Below, piece by piece: positions 33,129 to 43,659 of a stretch of DNA of 64,000 nt. Position numbers and translations under genes: made by a program. This DNA comes from Marinifilum sp. N1E240 (GTDB lineage: Bacteria; Bacteroidota; Bacteroidia; Bacteroidales; Marinifilaceae), in contig NZ_WHKF01000005.1 of the NCBI RefSeq assembly GCF_009295825.1, positions 124,001 through 188,000 on the forward strand, written 5' to 3'. Positions within the stretch are counted from its first letter, which is position 1, and every line of letters begins with the position of its first letter. The notes beneath the pieces were generated by a model, which saw nothing but the letters and a program-made list of their open reading frames with translations, was not told the DNA's origin and searched no databases.

Positions 33129-36100
33129 TTACTCTTTTGTGTAGTTAAGCCTTTCCTTTCTTGATTCAAGGAAAAAAGTTTGCACTCTATCAAAAGCATA
33201 GTATACACAAGGTATTACAACCAATGTAAGTAAGGTGGATGTTACCAAACCCGCAATAACCGCAATTGCCATTGGAGCTCTTAAAGCAGCACTTTCACCA
33301 AAGCCTATTGTCAACGGAAGTAGGGCTAATATGGTGGTTATACTTGTCATGATGATTGGGCGAATTCTATTTTCTCCTGCCATCACAATCGAATCTTTTA
33401 GAGAATTGCCTTGTTGCTTGAACTGATTGATAGCATCAACCAGAATAATAGAGTCGTTTACCGCAATACCTCCAAGCATAATAATACCAATGTAAGCCAT
33501 AATATTCATTGGAATTCCCAATATAAAGAATGCCCAAACTGCTCCAACTCCAGCCAAAGGAATGGTTAGTAAAATGGTGAATGGATGAATTAAAGATTCA
33601 AACTGAGAAGCCATAACCATATAGACCAAAATGATGGACAACATTAATGCAAAACTAAGATTTGAAAGGGCTTCCTGCCTTTTCTGTTCTTCTCCAATTA
33701 AGCTTACCTGATAACCTTGTGGTAAATTAACATTTGCTAATTTGTCGTTGATTTTCTCTATGACTTGATCAAAAGCAGCATCTCCCTGAATATCGGCACT
33801 AATCTTACCAATTCGCGTTTGATTTCTTCTTAACATCTGTTTTGGAGAAGACGACTTTTTGATAGTAGCTACTTCGTATAGAGGAATTTCAGAATCTCCA
33901 CTTTTTAGCAAAAGGGTATTCAATTCGGATAAACCTGGTTCAGGCATGTGAATGCTAATGTCGTTCATTTCTCCACCTTTTTCGAATTTACCAGCATTTT
34001 TACCCATCAACATATCTTGTAGCTGACCCGTAATGGCATCTGTTGAAAGGTTGAAAATTCCAGCCTTATAACGATCAATGATAACATCAATTTCTGGAGC
34101 TCCTTCTTCGATATTGGTTTTCACATTTGCCAAATCAGGAACTTGAACCAATAGCCCTTTAATTTCGTTTGAAATTCTTTCCAATACCTCAATATCTTTC
34201 CCTTTTACTTCTACCTCAATTGGAGCATCTTCGGTTCCAATGGTCGATTGAAGTGCTGTTTCATCTCGTATTATTGATATCTCTGCATTAGGAATATCGC
34301 TAACCATTGTTCCTACATTTTTGAGAATGCTTTCCGATTGAGCGATATATTCATCCTTCAAGCGAATTTTAATGCTGGCAGTATTTTCATTTTGGAAAAC
34401 TGCCTTATCGGAATTGGAACCACTACCTGGTCCAACCTGTGTATAAATATTGGCAATTTGGTCGCCCATGGATTGATGGAGCATAGATTCAATTGCCTCC
34501 ACCGTTTGAGATGTTCTATCCAGTTGCGTGCCTTCCTTTAATTCTATATCCAAACTAAATTCACCAACTCCACTTTTAGGTAGATATTCATTACCAACAT
34601 AGGGCAGAATTAAACCGGTAAGTATAATTAGTACACAAGCACTACCAATTACCAAACTTCTGCGATTCAAAAGTGTAGAAAGCAGGTCTCCATACCATCC
34701 TATTTTTACGGATTTGAATTCTATTTTTTTCTTTTTCCCTTTGTATGCATAATTGAATAACATTGGGATAACCAGAATTGCAACAAAAAGGGAAGCAATA
34801 AGGGAAAACGCAACTGTCCAAGCCTGATCTTTGAACAAAGCTCCTGATGCACCATGCAAATAAACGATTGGTAAGAAAACCACAATGGTTGTAAGTGTTG
34901 AGGCAACAATTGCACCTCCAACTTCTGAGGTTCCTTCAATGGCTGCATCCTTTACGGATAAGCCCATTTCCATTTTTCTGAAGATGTTTTCAATTACTAC
35001 AATGGCATTGTCAACCAGCATACCAGCTCCCAAAGCCAAACCACCTAAGGTCATAATGTTCAAACTTAAACCATTAAAATACATCAGATTAAATGTCGCA
35101 ATAATGGAAATGGGAATGGCAAAGCTTACAATTGCAGTTACCTTCACTCTTCTTAAAAAGACAAATAAAACGAGTATGGCAATTAACACTCCAATTAGTG
35201 CTGTTTCTTCCACTTCGTCGATTGCTTTTTGAATAAACTTGCCTTGATTTTGAACTACGATGAACTGGTAACCAGGCAATGCTTTTTTAATAGAAGTCAT
35301 TGTCTTTTCAAAATCTTCAACTGCTTTTACAGTATTCGATCCAGTTTCTTTGTAGATGGATAAACCAACACATCTTTCGCCATTAATTCTAACCAAGTTT
35401 TGAACTTTCTTAGGAGCAAAGCTTACATTAGCTACATCTTTTAAAAGAATTGGAACTCTGTCTTTTACCAAAGTTTGTTGATTGGCACCCATTTGATTGG
35501 ATGATGAGGCAGAGGCTGCAGTTGACTGTTTTATTCCTACAATTACATTTTCGATCTCTTCAACATTTCGAATCAAACCAGATCCTTTGATGATGTATTT
35601 CGTTCCCATTTCTACAATGCTTCCTCCGGAAACATTCTGATTCAGATTCTGAATCTTCTGTACAATCTCGTTTACGGTTATATTATGAGCATCCAAAAGG
35701 TACTGATTGGTTTCAATTCGAATCTCTTTTTCCTGAGTTCCTGTTAGTTCAACTTCTGCAATTCCTTCCAAACGAATCAGCTCATTACGAATGTAGTTTT
35801 CACCTACTTTTCGCAATTCATCCATGTCTTTAATTTCCGGATGAAGCATTCCTAGAATTAAAATTGGTGATGCATTTGGATCGTGCTGAGTAATGGTGAA
35901 TTCATCTATTTCAGCATCCTGACTATATGTGGTTAAAGCTTTCTGCAAATCGAGAAAGGCTTCATCCATATCACTGCCCCAAGTGTATTCAACAGTTACT
36001 CTCGCCGAACCTACCATACAAACCGACGAAACCTGACTTACACCTTTCTGACGAATGGATTGAGCTTCTATACTTTCAATAAATTGCTTCTCTATTTCTT

Positions 36101-36272
36101 CGGGTGGACGTTCTCCTGCTTTAATTTCAACAAAAATGCGGGGAGCATTCATCTCGGGAAACAAATCAACATTGAGTTTGCCTAAGGATACATATCCTAA
36201 AAGCAATATCGCCATAACAATCATGGAGACTGTTACCGGGTAATTGACCGAAAATTGTGTTATTTTCTTCAT
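33129..36272 (-). CDS. RND-family efflux permease (AcrB/HAE type)
   Basis: A 1,047-residue inner-membrane, proton-driven pump. It starts FSVNYPVTVSMIVMAILLLG and has the TM4 motif GMLVDNAIVVIENIF and the TM10 block GGIAVNDSIILVDAINQ. Two large periplasmic porter loops (about 35-330 and 560-870) are present. Length and layout match the family fully. It follows the adaptor gene by 51 bp and precedes the RND-ABC fusion by 64 bp, so the operon encodes two RND proteins that may form a mixed complex, as with MdtBC. Confidence 0.92.
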   Translation of the reverse strand: MKKITQFSVNYPVTVSMIVMAILLLGYVSLGKLNVDLFPEMNAPRIFVEIKAGERPPEEIEKQFIESIEAQSIRQKGVSQVSSVCMVGSARVTVEYTWGSDMDEAFLDLQKALTTYSQDAEIDEFTITQHDPNASPILILGMLHPEIKDMDELRKVGENYIRNELIRLEGIAEVELTGTQEKEIRIETNQYLLDAHNITVNEIVQKIQNLNQNVSGGSIVEMGTKYIIKGSGLIRNVEEIENVIVGIKQSTAASASSSNQMGANQQTLVKDRVPILLKDVANVSFAPKKVQNLVRINGERCVGLSIYKETGSNTVKAVEDFEKTMTSIKKALPGYQFIVVQNQGKFIQKAIDEVEETALIGVLIAILVLFVFLRRVKVTAIVSFAIPISIIATFNLMYFNGLSLNIMTLGGLALGAGMLVDNAIVVIENIFRKMEMGLSVKDAAIEGTSEVGGAIVASTLTTIVVFLPIVYLHGASGALFKDQAWTVAFSLIASLFVAILVIPMLFNYAYKGKKKKIEFKSVKIGWYGDLLSTLLNRRSLVIGSACVLIILTGLILPYVGNEYLPKSGVGEFSLDIELKEGTQLDRTSQTVEAIESMLHQSMGDQIANIYTQVGPGSGSNSDKAVFQNENTASIKIRLKDEYIAQSESILKNVGTMVSDIPNAEISIIRDETALQSTIGTEDAPIEVEVKGKDIEVLERISNEIKGLLVQVPDLANVKTNIEEGAPEIDVIIDRYKAGIFNLSTDAITGQLQDMLMGKNAGKFEKGGEMNDISIHMPEPGLSELNTLLLKSGDSEIPLYEVATIKKSSSPKQMLRRNQTRIGKISADIQGDAAFDQVIEKINDKLANVNLPQGYQVSLIGEEQKRQEALSNLSFALMLSIILVYMVMASQFESLIHPFTILLTIPLAGVGAVWAFFILGIPMNIMAYIGIIMLGGIAVNDSIILVDAINQFKQQGNSLKDSIVMAGENRIRPIIMTSITTILALLPLTIGFGESAALRAPMAIAVIAGLVTSTLLTLVVIPCVYYAFDRVQTFFLESRKERLNYTKE

Positions 36273-36323
36273 TTTGAATTCTTTTAATCTGTGAATAAGG
36301 CTAAGTCTATGGAAAAGAACTTG

Positions 36324-37373
36324 CTATTTCACCACTTTAATTTTCGATCTGTTTCTTAGCGTTTCAAAGCCTTTAACCACCAATCGATCTTTCTTCTCCA
36401 GTCCTGAAATCACCTGAACTACATCCGGATTTTCAAGACCAAACTCAATGATTCTTTCTTCGGCTAATCCCTTGTTCACAACAAATACAGTATGTCCCTT
36501 TTGTTTGTTAAGAATTACATCCTTAGGGATTACAATAGTAGAATCGGCACTTGCCACAATAATCTCTCCCTTAGCAAACATTCCAGGGCGAAGTTTTAAT
36601 TTTGAGTTGTTGATATTGACAATGGCTTTAAACGATCTTGTTTCAGAGTCGATTGCCGGTGAAATTTGAGCCAACACAGCTTGTAAAGTATCTCCTAGAA
36701 GTGTATAATTCACAATATTTACTTCCTGCCCAGTTTTAATGGATCCCATATTTTTCTCAGCCAACTGTACTTCCATATGTAGTTTGCTGTAATCCATCAT
36801 GCTAAGAACTGGTGATGCTGCTTCTATACGAGTATTTTCGGTATAATAATTCAGGTTGGTGATAATGCCTGAAAAAGGAGCTTGTACTTTCAATTTCGCT
36901 AAACGATATATTGCATCTTCGTAAGAATACTTTGCGTTGATTAAATCAATTTCAGCATTTTTCAACTCAGAAAGGGTAACACCGCCTTTTTTATAAAGAG
37001 ATTGTTGTTTCTCAAATACTTGCTTGGAAATTTCCAATCTCAGTTCTAAGGATTTGATTTTAATATTGTTCTCGTACTCTTTATCCTCTAAAACAATAAC
37101 ATCGATTCCTTCCTGTACATAGTCTCCCAACTCAAATTTTCTGTTGGTTCTTGGATTGATCATCAGGTGGTATTTTCCTCCAACCTCACTCTTTAAATCG
37201 ACCGTTTTAATCGGATTCACTGTTCCGGTTGTACTGATGTATTTTTCTATTCCTTTGGGAACAATTTCTTCAACAGATACCTGAACGGCGATATCTTTAT
37301 TTAACTCCGTATCTTTTTCGTTACAGGCTGTAAATAAGGCTAAACTAATGATGATAAATGCAATTCGTTTCAT
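36324..37373 (-). CDS. RND periplasmic adaptor lipoprotein
   Basis: About 349 residues from the ATG at 37373; the ATG at 37400 adds nine residues ahead of the signal peptide. MKRIAFIIISLALFTACNEK is a lipoprotein signal with lipobox LFTAC. A barrel-sandwich region with a short coiled-coil hairpin (about 75-165) and beta-barrel and membrane-proximal domains (KLRPGMFAKGEI near 270) identify an AcrA/MexA-type membrane-fusion protein. It connects the RND pumps to the TolC-like channel encoded just upstream. Confidence 0.9.
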   Translation of the reverse strand: MKRIAFIIISLALFTACNEKDTELNKDIAVQVSVEEIVPKGIEKYISTTGTVNPIKTVDLKSEVGGKYHLMINPRTNRKFELGDYVQEGIDVIVLEDKEYENNIKIKSLELRLEISKQVFEKQQSLYKKGGVTLSELKNAEIDLINAKYSYEDAIYRLAKLKVQAPFSGIITNLNYYTENTRIEAASPVLSMMDYSKLHMEVQLAEKNMGSIKTGQEVNIVNYTLLGDTLQAVLAQISPAIDSETRSFKAIVNINNSKLKLRPGMFAKGEIIVASADSTIVIPKDVILNKQKGHTVFVVNKGLAEERIIEFGLENPDVVQVISGLEKKDRLVVKGFETLRNRSKIKVVK

Positions 37374-37413
37374 ATTGTAGGCGTTTGTATGGTGTGTCAT
37401 GATTGTTTGTAGA

Positions 37414-38913
37414 TTATTCCATTATCAGATTTTCCTGAAGCTCCTGTGGAACAAAAGATCTGTCATTTTCAAAATCCCAAAGAGATTGTATTTTTAAATT
37501 CAGCAATTCAAGTTTGTAGTTGATCAGTGAGTTAGCAAGATTCATTTTCTTCTCAGATAACTGATTCTGGAATCGCTCCAGATCTATACTGGTTAAATCT
37601 CCGTTTTTATATCTCTCTAAATTGATATCGTAGGTCAATTCAGCATTCTTTTCATTTTGCTTGGCAATGTCTATTTGCTGAATCAAATTCTGTAGGTTTC
37701 TATAAATTTTTCGAATGTTGATTGTGATGTCATCTTTCAAGACATTCTTATCAATTTCACGACTTTCCACTTCCAGTTCGGCAGCTCTTATTCTGGCTTT
37801 TCTCTCGCCCCAATCAAAAATTGGAATGGAAAAAGTAATTTCAGCTTTCGGACTTTTGGTTGGTCGGTTGTATACGTCTGCCAGTTTTTCGTTATTTCCC
37901 ATAATCCCGATCGAAAGACTTACATTTCCTTTGAATTCATTTACAGCAGAGGTTTGAATCAAATCGAATTTGGCATTGTTCAGATCAATTTCACGCTGTG
38001 TTAATTCCAACCTTTGACTTAAACCATTTTGGATCGCTTTTTCTAAATTAACAACTACAGGGACATATTTAATATCGGTACTAACTGTAATGTCTTCGTA
38101 AAGAGAAATACCCAAAAGCAATTTGAATTCGTCTTTTGCATTTTCCAATTCAACCCGATTGTTATCTAAATTAGATTTACTGGTAGCAAAATTTAACTCA
38201 GCCTGATACAACTCTTCTTTAGCTGACAACCCACCCTCAACCTTACTTGCAATAATATCCTTACTTATTACTTGATTATCGAACTCCTCCTCGGCAATTT
38301 TTAAAGCCATCTGTTTTTGGTAGATTGAATAAAATGCTTGATTTACTTGTCGCTCCATATTCAACATTTGAATGGAGTAGGCAAGAGTTGCATTTTCAAG
38401 ATTCAACTCATTGCGGGTTAAATCCATTTTGGTTTTATTGTAGGTGAATAGCGGCTGATCATACTGCATATAAAGTGAATTGTTATATCCTGAGTAGGAA
38501 GAATTACTTGCTTCAGAGTAGTTATCCTGATAGCCAAATTCATTTCTTAAAGACAATCTACCATCGGTATATTTTATAGGTTGAGAAACAATAAATGTTC
38601 CATTTGCACCTTTATTTTCAGACGTATTCCATTTTGAGAAATACTCCTCATAGGTTTCTGTTTTGCTATAAGATAATGGAGTTACATCGAATGAAAATCG
38701 GGAACGCAAAGATGCCAACTGAGCATTCAATTGTTCTTTGTTTTGCATCATATTAATCCTCGATTTTTTAATGTCAGGACTATTTTCAAAAGCAATTAAA
38801 AGAGATTCCTCTAAGGTGATTTCTTTTTGTGCATTTGCTTTTGTCGAGCTTAAAAATATTGCTCCAATACATATTGCAAGTACAAGTGAGAGCTTTGTTT
38901 TGGTAATGATCAT
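37414..38913 (-). CDS. TolC-like outer-membrane efflux protein
   Basis: A 499-residue protein with a signal peptide (LSLVLAICIGAIFLSSTKANA) and two repeats of the outer-membrane efflux domain (about 30-230 and 270-480), rich in long coiled helices such as ARIRAAELEVESREIDKN. It supplies the outer-membrane channel for the operon. It starts 22 bp after the ABC-2/M1 permease gene and precedes the adaptor by 40 bp. Confidence 0.9.
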   Translation of the reverse strand: MIITKTKLSLVLAICIGAIFLSSTKANAQKEITLEESLLIAFENSPDIKKSRINMMQNKEQLNAQLASLRSRFSFDVTPLSYSKTETYEEYFSKWNTSENKGANGTFIVSQPIKYTDGRLSLRNEFGYQDNYSEASNSSYSGYNNSLYMQYDQPLFTYNKTKMDLTRNELNLENATLAYSIQMLNMERQVNQAFYSIYQKQMALKIAEEEFDNQVISKDIIASKVEGGLSAKEELYQAELNFATSKSNLDNNRVELENAKDEFKLLLGISLYEDITVSTDIKYVPVVVNLEKAIQNGLSQRLELTQREIDLNNAKFDLIQTSAVNEFKGNVSLSIGIMGNNEKLADVYNRPTKSPKAEITFSIPIFDWGERKARIRAAELEVESREIDKNVLKDDITINIRKIYRNLQNLIQQIDIAKQNEKNAELTYDINLERYKNGDLTSIDLERFQNQLSEKKMNLANSLINYKLELLNLKIQSLWDFENDRSFVPQELQENLIME

Positions 38914-38935
38914 CGCCTATAAGTATTTGTATATT

Positions 38936-41900
38936 TTATTTATTTTCTATCCATTTTATTGCATCAGCAAAAAGATAGGGACCTACCGATTTATTTATAA
39001 GTTCCACTTTTGCTGTTTCAGGAGTGATGTAGTAACTACCTAAATAATTCCATCCATTGTCCAACTCCTGATCGGATTTATTCACCTCTTCAAAACCATC
39101 TTCATGATAAATTTTAAAGTTGTAATCCGCTTTGGATTTTCTTTTTCGTCCCCAGTGTTCTACCTTTTCAATATGGCAGTAGATATCGTAATAACCTTTG
39201 TTTTTTACTTCTGCTTTCCAACTGGCAGTTCTTTCTCCTTGTCCGGATTTTGTGAAAAATGCGGATCGCACATATTTTCCAAAGAAACCTGATCGAAGTA
39301 CATTTTTCCATTCGTTTGGCGGATTCCAGGTTCTCAATCGCGAATATTCTTCTTCTGATCCTCTTCTTTCATCAACCCATTTTTTCAGTTGACTTTTATT
39401 TGATATCTGAACGTATTCGAATCCTTTGTCCTCATTGTCCACCACAAATTCATTATCGGCAAGAATTCCTTCGAAAGGAGCAACATCTTTTACTTCATTA
39501 AAAAACTGACTCTTTTTGGTTTCTGAAAAATCACTGAAATCATATATTAAACTGTTGGGTAAATTCTCAGAAATATGTGTGAAAACATTCATTCTTCCGG
39601 GTTGAGATGGAAATACAAAACCTAACTCTCGAGCTGAATTTGCCGGAATAAAAATAGACTTGGTAAAATCGGGATTTTTATTGCCTTGATTTCTTCTTCC
39701 TCGTCTACGATTCTGACCGCCAGTTTCGATATTTACACTTACGATTCCATCAACCGATTCCGGATTTGAAATCTTAAAACGGATTTGATATTTAATGTGA
39801 TCGCCATCTTTTACTTTATAGGTTTCCAGATCTTTAATTAAAAAACCAGGCAGTTTTTTAGTGGTGTACCAATCCTTTACCTCTTCCTCTATTGATGCAT
39901 CGAAATTGGATTTTATTGCTTGATCGAATTCATTGAAATCGCTATTTTGAAACTGATGAGTATCAACATAGTTAATAAGGAAATCTGTAAAATCTTTTTC
40001 ACCATATCGAGCATTAAGTAAAGAAAACAGATGAGTTCCTTTAGCTCTTAAAACATCATTCACATAAATCTGTTCATCATTATCATCTGCCTTATTAATT
40101 CCGGCAATTGTAAGTTCCTTTAGTGTCGATTTCTTTAATTCCAGATTGATTCGTTCTGTTTTACTTATTCCATCGAAACGCCAGCGAGATTGCCTTTGAG
40201 TAGTTTCATGCTTTTCTTTTAAGTAAACTCCTAATGCAAAATTTAATGCCGAATATTCTTTTGAGTTTAAATCGGTTGTAAATGTATAATAATTCGGAAA
40301 TAGTGAATAGGTGTTTCTATCCACATGATCGAATTGATACCATTCCGTTGTTGGAGGCATAAAATTTCCACGAATAAATCGTTTCAACATTCTTGCTTGT
40401 AATTCTTCGTCAGAAACTTCTTCATTATCACGCTTCATTCTTTTTTCGAAACGATTTCTTCTTCTTTTAAAATCCGTTTCTTCCATTACAACACCTTTTT
40501 CAGGATAGAAAATAATCTCTGGTTGCACAGCATCACTGGCTATAGACCAAATGTGCTTGTCCAAAGCAAATTGAATTGGGACTTCGGCAAGAGAAAATCT
40601 TTTAAAAGGATATTCCAAACCATGTGTGGTTTCATATTCGTTCTTCAATTCACGAATTAAACTTGGTAGGCTATCCTGAATTGCATCGAAATGTTTTAGG
40701 AAAAATTCATTCCCTTTAATCGAGAATATGGAATAGTCAATAGAATCTATCGTAGTTGTATATTGTTTGTAATCACCTATTAATAGACTAATTTGTGGCA
40801 GTTTATTTTCTGGTCGAAATTCATAAACGCCATCTTCAGTTGTTTTAAGATCTCCTTGGGAAACCGGAACTAAAGAATTCGAAGTATGTACATCAAGAGA
40901 ATATTGTGTGAAATCTGGAGAATGTAAAGTTGGATTTTTCGATGAGTAACCTACTCCTGAAATCGGATACCAAAGAGCTTCGTTTGTTAGGCAAACAAAA
41001 TCTTCTTGTAGGTAAGAATATCTCTTGCGAATACGAAACATTTCAGCTGTAAAATTCCCAGTTGCCAATTCCGGATTTTGATCTAAAAAGTGAGTTCTCT
41101 CATCAATACCACCTCTGTAAAAAATATCCAAAATCATTTTCTCTTCAGAACTTAAACCTTTAGCAGGAATGACTTTTAATACTTGTAATTCTCGTCTAAA
41201 TTCAAGATTTTCGCCCATAGAACTTACCGAGTAAACTTGTAAGTCAGGATTTAAACTAAAGATTATTGTATCTATCGATGATTTTGAAGAATTTAAAATT
41301 TCCAGTTTTGCTTTTACAGAAATCTCTTCTCCTGTATGCGCTAAATCAATAAAATTTGAAACAACATCAACCTTAGGTTGGTTCACATACTTATCGTTTA
41401 AGGCTATTAATTGTTCTCTATATTCCTGTCCGCCAATTTTAATATCCAGGTATTTTTTAGATAGCAGCCCACCAATGATAAAACAAAAAAATGCTAGATA
41501 AATTGGTAAGGAAACCAGCCTCTTTGCTTGAGGCAAACGCGGTAATTTTGCGATGGTAAAAAAGATCAAGCCAATACCTAAAAAGAAATAAATACCACGA
41601 TGAATTGCCACCTCAACAATATCTCCAAATCCACCAATGGTAGAATTCATCATTGGAATTTGATAGGCGATATAGTCGAAGATGTGGTAAAATTTCGTAT
41701 TGAGATAAAAGATAGTTAGGGCAATATATCCAAGTAAAATGATGAATGTAATTGCTTGATTTTTCAGGACAATCATTAAAAAGAAAGCCAAACCAAGAAT
41801 GTAAATCAATGTTGGTATAGATATCAGAAGTGGGTAATAAAATAGTACCCAAATGCTTTTTGATGATTCGTTACTAATGAAGGAGAATCCTATTCCCATT

Positions 41901-42280
41901 AGTAATATCAATACATTAAGAATTACAAATACCATGATAATTCCAAATGACTTACCCAGAATATATTCACTATTGGTCATCGATCGGGCATAAATCACTT
42001 CAACGGTATCATTCTTACTATCCTGTTTCAAAAATTCTGATGCCAGAAACACTGCGACAATTGCTTGTCCCAAATTTAGAATGATAAGGTTGGCATAAGG
42101 AATGGCTGCAGGTATTGCTCTGTATAGCCAAGGTGCGCCACTATCTTCAACAAAAGCAGCAATATTAAAACCTGCAACAAACAAAATTGATAAGCCTGCA
42201 AAAATTCTAAAAAACCAAGATCTGAGCAGAGTTCTGGTTTCGTATTTGGCAACTGTACGTATGGTGTGTAGAGAAATCAT
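38936..42280 (-). CDS. ABC-2 permease fused to M1-like and golvesin-like domains
   Basis: A 1,114-residue protein. Residues about 1-275 are an ABC-2 membrane domain of seven or so helices (opening RTVAKYETRTLLRSWFFRIF). About 300-860 resemble an M1 aminopeptidase fold, but I find no HExxH zinc motif, so it is probably inactive and a substrate-handling or structural domain. The last ~125 residues (GERTASWKAEVKNKGYYDIY ... GPYLFADAIKWIE) look like a golvesin C-terminal or carbohydrate-binding beta-sandwich. The ATPase encoded 6 bp upstream is its partner. Membrane proteins combining ABC-2 and M1 domains are known in Bacteroidota with unknown substrates. Confidence 0.82.
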   Translation of the reverse strand: MISLHTIRTVAKYETRTLLRSWFFRIFAGLSILFVAGFNIAAFVEDSGAPWLYRAIPAAIPYANLIILNLGQAIVAVFLASEFLKQDSKNDTVEVIYARSMTNSEYILGKSFGIIMVFVILNVLILLMGIGFSFISNESSKSIWVLFYYPLLISIPTLIYILGLAFFLMIVLKNQAITFIILLGYIALTIFYLNTKFYHIFDYIAYQIPMMNSTIGGFGDIVEVAIHRGIYFFLGIGLIFFTIAKLPRLPQAKRLVSLPIYLAFFCFIIGGLLSKKYLDIKIGGQEYREQLIALNDKYVNQPKVDVVSNFIDLAHTGEEISVKAKLEILNSSKSSIDTIIFSLNPDLQVYSVSSMGENLEFRRELQVLKVIPAKGLSSEEKMILDIFYRGGIDERTHFLDQNPELATGNFTAEMFRIRKRYSYLQEDFVCLTNEALWYPISGVGYSSKNPTLHSPDFTQYSLDVHTSNSLVPVSQGDLKTTEDGVYEFRPENKLPQISLLIGDYKQYTTTIDSIDYSIFSIKGNEFFLKHFDAIQDSLPSLIRELKNEYETTHGLEYPFKRFSLAEVPIQFALDKHIWSIASDAVQPEIIFYPEKGVVMEETDFKRRRNRFEKRMKRDNEEVSDEELQARMLKRFIRGNFMPPTTEWYQFDHVDRNTYSLFPNYYTFTTDLNSKEYSALNFALGVYLKEKHETTQRQSRWRFDGISKTERINLELKKSTLKELTIAGINKADDNDEQIYVNDVLRAKGTHLFSLLNARYGEKDFTDFLINYVDTHQFQNSDFNEFDQAIKSNFDASIEEEVKDWYTTKKLPGFLIKDLETYKVKDGDHIKYQIRFKISNPESVDGIVSVNIETGGQNRRRGRRNQGNKNPDFTKSIFIPANSARELGFVFPSQPGRMNVFTHISENLPNSLIYDFSDFSETKKSQFFNEVKDVAPFEGILADNEFVVDNEDKGFEYVQISNKSQLKKWVDERRGSEEEYSRLRTWNPPNEWKNVLRSGFFGKYVRSAFFTKSGQGERTASWKAEVKNKGYYDIYCHIEKVEHWGRKRKSKADYNFKIYHEDGFEEVNKSDQELDNGWNYLGSYYITPETAKVELINKSVGPYLFADAIKWIENK

Positions 42281-42286
42281 ATTAGG

Positions 42287-43171
42287 CTAAATTAAGGTCG
42301 GTGATTTTTCCATAAAATAAACATAGGCATGTTCCAGATTTGGCTCCAACTCAATTGCGTTCTTAAATTGACTGCCATCACCGATTAGTTGCACTTCCCA
42401 CCCTTCCTGAGTTGGAATGGTTGAAACCACGGCATATTTGTCTTTAATTAAATCGTACTCGTAGCCCGATGTGCTAACCTGCCAAACATGCCCTTTGGCT
42501 TGTTCTATTAAAGCTTGTGGTGATCCTTGAAATGCAACTTGTCCACTATTTAAAAGTGCCAGGTTGTTACAAACGCTCGAAATATCTCCAACAATATGAG
42601 TCGATAGAATAATGATCACATCTTGCTGACTAATTTCAGAAAGTATATTTCTGAATCGGATTCTTTCTTCAGGATCAAGTCCTGTAGTTGGCTCATCAAC
42701 AATCACAATTTTAGGATTACCAATTAAGGTTTGAGCGATACCTAATCTTCGCTTCATTCCTCCTGATAGTTTATTGGCGTCGCGTTCTCGAACATCAAAT
42801 AAACCGACTTTTTCAAGCCACTCATCTACTTTTTGCAATCTGATTTTCTTGCTTTTTTCACCTGATAAGGAAGCTGCGTAATCCAGAAATTCCCAGGTTT
42901 TTAATTTTGAAAAGAATCTGAAATCTTGCGGTAAGTAGCCCAGCATGCTTCTTATTTCCTTTCGATTCTTCATTAGGTCATAAGAATCAACTGTAACAGA
43001 ACCTTGAGTAGGCTCCATTAAGCTTACTAAAATTCTCATTAAACTTGATTTTCCTGCACCATTTGGACCTAGTAATCCAAACATGCCGTTTCCAATTTCA
43101 AGGTTAACATTATCTAATGCTTTTTTACCATTAGGATATATTTTACTTAGCTGATTGATATTGATCTGCAT
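42287..43171 (-). CDS. ABC transporter ATP-binding protein
   Basis: A 294-residue cytoplasmic ATPase: Walker A GPNGAGKSS near 37, Q-loop YLPQDF, signature LSGGMKRR, Walker B IVIVDEPTTGLDP and H-loop STHI. It starts the export operon. Its closest relative in the window is the ATPase domain fused to the RND protein, with shared NGMFGLLGPNGAGKS and ERIRFRN strings, so one probably arose from the other. It energises the ABC-2/M1 permease encoded next. Confidence 0.93.
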   Translation of the reverse strand: MQININQLSKIYPNGKKALDNVNLEIGNGMFGLLGPNGAGKSSLMRILVSLMEPTQGSVTVDSYDLMKNRKEIRSMLGYLPQDFRFFSKLKTWEFLDYAASLSGEKSKKIRLQKVDEWLEKVGLFDVRERDANKLSGGMKRRLGIAQTLIGNPKIVIVDEPTTGLDPEERIRFRNILSEISQQDVIIILSTHIVGDISSVCNNLALLNSGQVAFQGSPQALIEQAKGHVWQVSTSGYEYDLIKDKYAVVSTIPTQEGWEVQLIGDGSQFKNAIELEPNLEHAYVYFMEKSPTLI

Positions 43172-43644
43172 TAAAGGCTTCTTATTTAGGTTAGCGCACT
43201 ATTGGTGTGTAATGCAATGCAAAAGTAATTGGTTGGTTTCCTATCAAATTTACAATTTATGCTAAACTTTACTTCATTGAGTTTATACTTTTCGACGAAG
43301 TTGATAGTTTACACGACCTACATAAGATATGAGACAAGGTATTGGAAGAAATGGTTACAATTTTTTACAATTATTCTAAATAAATTATTCGGGAAATGTA
43401 TTTTCAATTAAAATGAGAAATCTAAATAGAATCTGATTATAGATTTTTAACAGATCAATTTTATGATATATAGTATTGGTTGTAAATATTTTTATAAAGG
43501 AAATATACGAGTTGGAAGAATAAGTTCAAAGATTAATGAAAATCGCTTTTTCTTAATTTATTGCAAACTCATTCAATTGTTATTTAGATTTTGATAAAGT
43601 ATTGACATCGTTCTGATAAAGAGGTAATTTGTGTTTTATCACAA
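43172..43644. other. Divergent intergenic region of the export operon
   Basis: About 470 bp of AT-rich DNA with no supported gene. It must contain the promoter for the seven-gene minus-strand operon and the one for the AhpD-like gene. I could not pick a convincing operator. Confidence 0.4.
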
Positions 43645-43659
43645 ATGGAGGATGATGAT

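Noticed and set aside
38936-42280. Active M1 aminopeptidase
   Set aside because: No HExxH motif could be found in the peptidase-like region, so catalytic activity is not claimed.
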